DNA of 64,000 nucleotides from a bacterium (GTDB taxonomy: Bacteria > Vulcanimicrobiota > Vulcanimicrobiia > Vulcanimicrobiales > Vulcanimicrobiaceae). Below, piece after piece: positions 59,337 to 64,000 of this stretch. The DNA lies in assembly GCA_021794175.1 (NCBI GenBank), contig JAJYRI010000005.1:1-64000 (forward strand), in the 5' to 3' direction. The position numbers and the translations under genes are program-made. Numbering within the stretch: position 1 is the first letter of the stretch; every line of letters begins with the position of its first letter. The notes below the pieces were generated by a model, which saw only the letters and a program-made list of their open reading frames with translations, was not told where the DNA came from and made no database searches.

Positions 59337-61043
59337 CTAGTGCGTTATCAGTAACGGAGCGAAGCCTTTCGGCGGATGGTTCTCACCGGGAATACGAACG
59401 GGCGTAACGCCGATCGTCCGGCAGCTCCACGGTGACGGTATCGTATCGACGACACGTGTTGGGATCTCCGCGAGGCGCGCCGGCAGCGGTGCTTTCTTCC
59501 CTGCGAGGCGGAGCGGATCGAAGGCGCCGACGAGGTTGCTCAGTGCCGGATTGCCGTCGCGGGGGCCGAGCGGTAGATAGGGCTTCTCGTCGGGGAGCGA
59601 TGCGAGCGTCGGTAAGTCGAACAGCGTTCCGAGGAACTTCACGAAGGAAGCATGGTCGGAGAGCTCGTGGACGACCGCGTGGTTGCGCGCATACGGCGAG
59701 ATGAGTATGGCCGGAACGCGCGGGCCGTCGCCGCACGCATGTCCGTCGAAGCATCGCTCGAATTGCGGCGGTGGGACGTGATCGTAGAAACCCTCGGAAT
59801 CATCCCAAAAGATAAATATTGCCGAGCTCTTCCAATAACGGCTGCGCGCGATCGTATCGACGACCTTGGCAACCATCGCCTCGGATATCTGCGAATCGGA
59901 GTAGCCGGGGTGATCGTCATCGCCGCGAAAACGCGATTGCACGCGGGGATCTTTATTTGCCGGTTTGAGACCGAACGGATTCTTCTTTCCGCCTTTAATA
60001 ATAATGACGCTGCGATGGCCGAGCCGTCCCTGGGAAATGGCGGGAAAGAGCGCGGTGAGATCGTGGACTCCGCCCCAAAAATACGGATTCTTGCGGAGAT
60101 ATCCGAAGTATTGCAAAGCGTTGTGATGCGGAATGTAGCCGTGGACGAGATTCGTTGCATTCGGATGCTCGGCGGCGGCATAACCTTCCTGATACCAGCC
60201 CCACGGAATCGCGGCGCGTCCGCTGCGAGCGATCGTCGCAATATCCTTGCGAATGCCGTGATTGTCGCGCTTCGCTTCGATCGCGCGGCGTTGCGCCATC
60301 GTCAGAAAAATGGTTGCATAGTGCTGATCGTACTGTGCTTTGAGCGGGTCGGGCGGGCTTCCGGGATAGGGGCCGAACGGGGGCTCCGCATCGTCGACGA
60401 TCGGTTCCCCGGGGCCCTTGGAATTCGGCGCAACTTGTTCGGCTGCGTCGCGTGCCCACTGCGTCTCGCCGGTCTGTGCGGCGATGAGATCGATGTTTCC
60501 CGGCGTTGACGGTCCCCACATGCCTTGGAAGAAATGGTCGTAGAGGGCGAAGTTGTGCGCGTAATACCAGAGGTACGGGATCGTATCGCAGTCTTCGTGC
60601 GCCATCGTGAGCAGGCCGAGGCGCTCCGCGTCGCTACGGTCGTAGCCGCGAGCGAGAAGACCGAACTCTTCCGTTTCGACATAGAGATCCATTCGGCCGC
60701 CGTCGGCTTTGGTAATAAGCGCCGGGCGGGCGTGGTCGGCATCGGCGGTATCGGGAGCCGTTATGCGAAACGGCGTTACCCATTGCTTGCCGATCGGGTC
60801 GTATTGACGAAAACCGTGCTTTTGAGCTGAAGGCGAGGCGAGATTATCTGCACCGGGAAAGGTCCCGAAATACGAATCGAAGGAACGGTTTTCTTGGTAG
60901 ATCACAAAAACGTGTTTGATGCGAGAACGGAGCAGTGCATCGAGCGTTTTGCTCTGTAGCGCCGAACCGTTCGTCGATGCGCCGACCGGCGCGATCGAAC
61001 AGAAAATGGAACAGCCGATGATAAACGCGACGAGACGGCGCAA
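59337..61043 (-). CDS. secreted phosphoesterase (phospholipase C / acid phosphatase family)
   Basis: The 568-residue exported protein has a signal peptide (MRRLVAFIIGCSIFCSIAP then VGA). The family start is IKHVFVIYQENRSFDSYFG (about residues 43-61), where Glu-Asn bind metal, as in PF04185 phosphoesterases. DDSEGFYDHVPPP (about residues 417-429) gives further metal ligands, and VPAILISPYAR follows. These enzymes cleave phosphate esters or phospholipids outside the cell. The location close to the pst transporter suggests phosphate scavenging. It is transcribed alone, divergent from the second beta-propeller gene. Confidence 0.88.
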   Translation of the reverse strand: MRRLVAFIIGCSIFCSIAPVGASTNGSALQSKTLDALLRSRIKHVFVIYQENRSFDSYFGTFPGADNLASPSAQKHGFRQYDPIGKQWVTPFRITAPDTADADHARPALITKADGGRMDLYVETEEFGLLARGYDRSDAERLGLLTMAHEDCDTIPYLWYYAHNFALYDHFFQGMWGPSTPGNIDLIAAQTGETQWARDAAEQVAPNSKGPGEPIVDDAEPPFGPYPGSPPDPLKAQYDQHYATIFLTMAQRRAIEAKRDNHGIRKDIATIARSGRAAIPWGWYQEGYAAAEHPNATNLVHGYIPHHNALQYFGYLRKNPYFWGGVHDLTALFPAISQGRLGHRSVIIIKGGKKNPFGLKPANKDPRVQSRFRGDDDHPGYSDSQISEAMVAKVVDTIARSRYWKSSAIFIFWDDSEGFYDHVPPPQFERCFDGHACGDGPRVPAILISPYARNHAVVHELSDHASFVKFLGTLFDLPTLASLPDEKPYLPLGPRDGNPALSNLVGAFDPLRLAGKKAPLPARLAEIPTRVVDTIPSPWSCRTIGVTPVRIPGENHPPKGFAPLLITH

Positions 61044-61222
61044 CGGGGTACCTCCGCAAGCGAAAACGGCAGATGCTCTGCTGCATATTCTGCGGCTTTC
61101 GCATGCATGAGTCCTGGCATGTTTTGCGGAAAAAACGCGCGTCCGTGCGGGATTTATTTGTTCGATGGTTAACGAAGATTATGAACCTCAAAATTGCTTA
61201 AGAGAGTGAAGGAGAACTGCCG

Positions 61223-61891
61223 ATGATCGAGATGGAAATGATTCGTGAGATCGTGCGTTTGCCTGCTCCGGCGCCCGAGCCGCAAGCGCTTGCGGCCGAC
61301 GGCGAGCGCCTGTGGGTAAGCTCGATGCAGACGAGCCGCCTTTACGCCGTTTCACCGACCGACGATCGCATACTCGAGGAATCGCAGGCGCCCGGGAAGC
61401 CGATCGGCGCTATAGCGCTTGGCGACGAGCTGCGATTCGTCTCCAGCGAAGGCGCCGACGACGACCGCTACTTACGCCGCTTCGTACCCGGACACGGCGT
61501 AAAAGAGCACGATCGTCTTGCGTGTCCCGATTTTACCGGTTCGCAGCTCGCTTTCGACGGTCGGCACCTGTGGCTCAGCCAAGCGGTTCGCAAGCGCCTT
61601 CTTGCACTCGATGCCGCCGGTTCGATTCTCACGACGATGGATTTCTCCGAAGCCCTCTCCGGTTTTGCGCGCGGAACGGTCGGCTGCTGCTTCGTCGAGG
61701 GGACGCTCTATCTGCTCGCTCGGAATACCGATGATGCGACGAACACCTTCGTGCGCGTCACCTCGCTCGAAGAACGTACCGTCGAAGCGCTCGCTCATCT
61801 GTCGTTTCGCAGCGTCTCGCTCGCCCACGACGGTACGCGATTCTGGACTGCCGATAAACCGGCAAATTCGCTGGTTGCGTTTACCGCCTAG
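61223..61891 (+). CDS. small beta-propeller-like protein (paralogue of 50709-51359)
   Basis: The 222-residue protein shares its whole plan with the one at 50709. Shared elements include IREIVRLPAPAPEPQALAAD, RLYAVSPTDDRILEESQAPG, DDRYLRRFVPGHGVKEHDRL, CPDFTGSQLAFDGRHLWLSQ and a last strand unit LAHDGTRFWTADKPANSLVA. No signal peptide is present. A GAAGGAG ribosome site precedes the ATG. It is read away from the phosphoesterase gene over a 180-base gap. I cannot assign a function; the strand repeats point to a propeller or half-propeller fold. Confidence 0.65.
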   Translation: MIEMEMIREIVRLPAPAPEPQALAADGERLWVSSMQTSRLYAVSPTDDRILEESQAPGKPIGAIALGDELRFVSSEGADDDRYLRRFVPGHGVKEHDRLACPDFTGSQLAFDGRHLWLSQAVRKRLLALDAAGSILTTMDFSEALSGFARGTVGCCFVEGTLYLLARNTDDATNTFVRVTSLEERTVEALAHLSFRSVSLAHDGTRFWTADKPANSLVAFTA

Positions 61892-61904
61892 CACCGAGGA
61901 TGCG

Positions 61905-62237
61905 TTAGCGCCCGCCATCCTCATCGCGCTCACCGCGACCGCGCCGGATAAGGTCGATGCGGTCGGCGATAAACGCGCCGTCTTCGCCGCGGTGCCCCCA
62001 TATGCGGAGCAACATGCCCCAGCGAGGGGTCATCCCGGTTGGATTGATGATCGTTCCGCGGTGCAGTTCGAGGATGCGGCCGTCCGCTAAGCGGAGATGG
62101 TAGGGCCAGAAGGCGTCGGCGCGGGCGACGATCGTGCGCTCACGCCCTCCGCCGCGATCCCAATCCGCCTGTACGGCGAGTGGGGCGAGGAGCGTCAGGG
62201 CGGTCACGAGAGCGAAAGCAAGGGATTTGCGTTTCAT
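61905..62237 (-). CDS. small secreted protein, unknown function
   Basis: The 110-residue product has a clear signal peptide (MKRKSLAFALVTALTLLAPL then AVQA). A mature part of about 85 residues follows, with strands such as TIVARADAFWPYHLRLADGR and MLLRIWGHRGEDGAFIADRI and a charged C-terminal tail. The layout is like a small OB-fold or DUF5666-type secreted domain, but this is only a resemblance. It converges with the beta-propeller gene, leaving 13 bases. The gap 62238-62528 upstream holds the promoter elements of the following lipoprotein gene. Confidence 0.6.
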   Translation of the reverse strand: MKRKSLAFALVTALTLLAPLAVQADWDRGGGRERTIVARADAFWPYHLRLADGRILELHRGTIINPTGMTPRWGMLLRIWGHRGEDGAFIADRIDLIRRGRGERDEDGGR

Positions 62238-62498
62238 GAATTCCTCCGGTGAATCGGTGTTGGTGCGCTCGATATCCTCAGAAACGCTGCTCTCCCATCC
62301 ACGGTCGCGCCGTGCGCTGCTTTCTCACCCGCCATTCATCGATGAGACTCTCGATGAGGCGGCGGAGTGACGAAATGCACCTAGGGGCTCCGGCCCCCCA
62401 TCTGTCGGGGCTCCTTATATCTTAACTCGTACTTAACGTAGAATGGCCGGGTGCCCGGAGCTCGCTCGCGTGGGCTCGAGGTACCTGTTGCAACTACT

Positions 62499-62516
62499 TC
62501 GTACGATCTCGTACGA
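62499..62516. promoter_or_regulatory. tandem palindromes before the pro-kumamolisin gene
   Basis: TCGTACGA occurs at 62499-62506 and again at 62509-62516, a period of 10 bases, directly before the AAGGAG ribosome site. A possible -10 TAGAAT lies at 62439-62444. The pair could be a repressor site or a hairpin that covers the ribosome site. Confidence 0.35.
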
Positions 62517-62528
62517 CCAAGGAGAAGA

Positions 62529-64000
62529 ATGCAAACATCCCTCCGACTCGTAGCATCATGTCTGATTGCAGGCATGGTGCTTTCGGCGTGCGGCGGCGGC
62601 AATTCCGGTGGAGGAATTTTACCGGCCGGCTCGCCCACGCAAAGCACCGGATCGTCGCCCGCCCAAGGCCCGATCAGCAGCGTTCCGAAGACCGCCGGCA
62701 CCCTTGCCTATACCGACATGGGTGCCGCGCCGCAGACGACGCCCGTCAACGTCACGTTGACGCTCAACTACAACCATCAGGCGCAACTCGATCAGCTCGT
62801 CGCTCAGCAAGCCGATCCCACCTCGCCGATGTACCACCACTATCTCACCACCGACGAGTTCAATTCGTATTATGCGCCGACCGCCCAGCAGGAGCAGAGT
62901 GTCGTTTTTGCCTTGCAGCGCGCGGGCTTTACGATTACCAAAGAGTATTCCAACCGCACCATCATCGAAGCCAGCGCCCCCGCGGCGAAGGTCGAAAGCT
63001 ATTTCAATACCCAGATCCACATGGTGAACCAGGGTAAATTCGGTGCGCGTTACGTCAACGTGAAACCCGCAGTCGTCCCGGCGGCGATCTCGTCGCTGGT
63101 GCACGCGGTGACGACGAGCAACGTTATCGTCGCTCGTACCGGCGCGCACGTTCGCAGCTCGGAGTCGCTCTCGTCGTTGATCGCCTCGACGACGCTTCCA
63201 GGCGTGCCGCACGTTCCCGCGCAGCGCGCTACTCGCAAGATAACGCTCTCGCCGCAGATGAAAGCGCGCGGAGCGATGCTCGCGAAATATGCGACGCCGT
63301 TCACGACATCGAACGTGATCGGCAATCCGGGCTTCGAGACCGGAGCCTTTTCGCCGTGGTTCCCCTGCGGCAACGGCTATGCGACGATCGATTCGTCGAA
63401 TCCGCATAGCGGTCAGTACGATGCTTTCACCGGAAATCTCGCCAGCAACCTCGGCGAAGAGTACGGCCTCGACGGCGTCTGCCAGCAGGTAACCGTTCCC
63501 ACCAACGGACAGCTCAGCTTCTACGTCGATGAAGGCACGAGCGAGACCAGCACGTACAATGCCGACCAAGAAGCCGATCTCTTCGATGCCAACGGCAACT
63601 ACCTGACCAACCTCTATACCGAGAACGGCAACACCAACGGCTACGTGCAACGTAGCTATAACATCGGTGCCTATGCCGGACAACAGGTCATTATCTTTGT
63701 CGGTATCTACGGCAGCGGATCGTTCAGCGATTACAACTACGTCTATCTTGACGATGCCTCGTTGACCAACGGCAGCTCGCCGACCCCGTCGCCGTCGCCG
63801 GTTCCGACCGCGTCGCCGACGCCGGTTCCGACCGCATCGCCGACGCCGGTTCCGACTGCATCGCCGACGCCGAAGCCGACGAACTCGCCGACTCCGACGC
63901 CGACGAACTCGCCGACCCCGACGCCGACGAACTCGCCGACCCCGGCCCCGACGAATTCACCGACCCCCGTCCCGACACCGACCCCGGTCTCTGGCGGCAC
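62529..64000 (+). CDS. lipoprotein with pro-kumamolisin-type domain (partial, runs off the window)
   Basis: At least 490 residues are visible. A lipoprotein signal ([18 protein letters not shown], lipobox LSAC at about residues 18-21) is followed by a pro-kumamolisin activation-like domain (about residues 55-205). That domain contains [40 protein letters not shown] and [15 protein letters not shown]. Next comes a carbohydrate-binding-like beta domain (about residues 255-415, starting [13 protein letters not shown]). From about residue 417 a Pro-Thr-Ser linker of repeats ([20 protein letters not shown]) begins. No serine-carboxyl peptidase catalytic domain is reached; it may lie beyond the window or be absent. 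An AAGGAG ribosome site precedes the ATG. Confidence 0.8.
   Translation, partial: MQTSLRLVASCLIAGMVLSACGGGNSGGGILPAGSPTQSTGSSPAQGPISSVPKTAGTLAYTDMGAAPQTTPVNVTLTLNYNHQAQLDQLVAQQADPTSPMYHHYLTTDEFNSYYAPTAQQEQSVVFALQRAGFTITKEYSNRTIIEASAPAAKVESYFNTQIHMVNQGKFGARYVNVKPAVVPAAISSLVHAVTTSNVIVARTGAHVRSSESLSSLIASTTLPGVPHVPAQRATRKITLSPQMKARGAMLAKYATPFTTSNVIGNPGFETGAFSPWFPCGNGYATIDSSNPHSGQYDAFTGNLASNLGEEYGLDGVCQQVTVPTNGQLSFYVDEGTSETSTYNADQEADLFDANGNYLTNLYTENGNTNGYVQRSYNIGAYAGQQVIIFVGIYGSGSFSDYNYVYLDDASLTNGSSPTPSPSPVPTASPTPVPTASPTPVPTASPTPKPTNSPTPTPTNSPTPTPTNSPTPAPTNSPTPVPTPTPVSGG
63775..63988 (+). repeat. coding tandem repeat of the Pro/Ser/Thr linker
   Basis: The region reads as near-identical short units of the type TCGCCGACGCCG with GTTCCGACC or AACTCGCC insertions, encoding SPTPVPTA and NSPTPTPT repeats. 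It is part of the lipoprotein gene, likely unstable in length, and reaches almost to the window edge. Confidence 0.8.

Noticed and set aside
63775-63988. CRISPR or intergenic repeat
   Set aside because: The repeat is in frame within the lipoprotein gene and encodes a Pro/Thr/Ser linker.
1-64000. tRNA, rRNA, insertion sequences
   Set aside because: Scanned by eye for T-loop GGTTCGA-type motifs, rRNA-like stretches and transposase motifs; none was convincing.

Overview
The window is a high-GC, very gene-dense bacterial segment. Genes are packed into operons in which stop and start codons overlap (ATGA, GTGA, TTGA), and GTG and TTG starts are common. There are lipoproteins with lipobox signal peptides, a Pst phosphate importer, Pro/Ser/Thr-rich secreted proteins, a pro-kumamolisin-type lipoprotein and an archaeal-type PurP ligase. 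This mix suggests a poorly cultured lineage such as Candidatus Eremiobacterota (WPS-2) or a relative. That assignment is an inference from gene style, not a demonstrated identity. I saw no tRNA, rRNA, CRISPR array, transposase or prophage.

Layout. 1-2163: end of a WecG/TagA glycosyltransferase, a nucleotidyltransferase, ComF and a SemiSWEET transporter. About 1930-4885: a block of visibly lower GC holding most of the SemiSWEET gene, two unrecognised genes (the second a two-helix channel-like membrane protein) and ribD. 4886-9978: ribE, a thioesterase, two zinc alcohol dehydrogenases, an HTH-RibBA fusion and ribH. 9975-11983: mtnA and holA. 12061-23126: a purine operon, purB, purC(E), purL, purQ, a purS-like gene, two tandem purP genes, guaA and purD. 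23123-31457: a ClC channel, a BI-1 protein, purF, a desaturase, a zinc-ribbon protein, an HD-GYP protein, panB and pepA. 31558-33734: purM and a GNAT-PurN fusion. 33863-35312: a Cys-rich lipoprotein and a decayed stretch. 35313-38894: hom-metY-metX on the minus strand behind a leader peptide and attenuator. 39029-42353: a small protein gene, then thrB, thrC and tsaD on the minus strand. 42426-51359: argB facing argF-argR-argG-argH-argC-argJ-argD plus a beta-propeller gene, across a double ARG-box operator. 51385-55344: an MFS transporter, a lipoprotein and thrS. 55515-58621: pstS, pstC and pstA. 58622-64000: a purine-rich tandem repeat, an OmdA-like gene, a secreted phosphoesterase, a second beta-propeller, a small secreted protein and the start of a pro-kumamolisin lipoprotein.

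How it fits together. The window encodes most of de novo purine synthesis (PurF, D, N, L, Q, S-like, M, C, B) with PurP in place of the usual PurH formyltransferase. No IMP cyclohydrolase is visible, and the PurE half of the PurC-PurE fusion has lost its signature residues. Riboflavin (RibD, E, BA, H), arginine (ArgB, C, D, F, G, H, J with ArgR), homoserine to methionine (Hom, MetX, MetY) and threonine (ThrB, ThrC) pathways are close to complete. The most striking regulatory signal is upstream of hom: a promoter whose start point falls on an ATG, a 26-codon leader peptide with adjacent Cys codons, an antiterminator segment and a 12-bp terminator. Together these look like a sulfur-amino-acid attenuator translated from a leaderless transcript.
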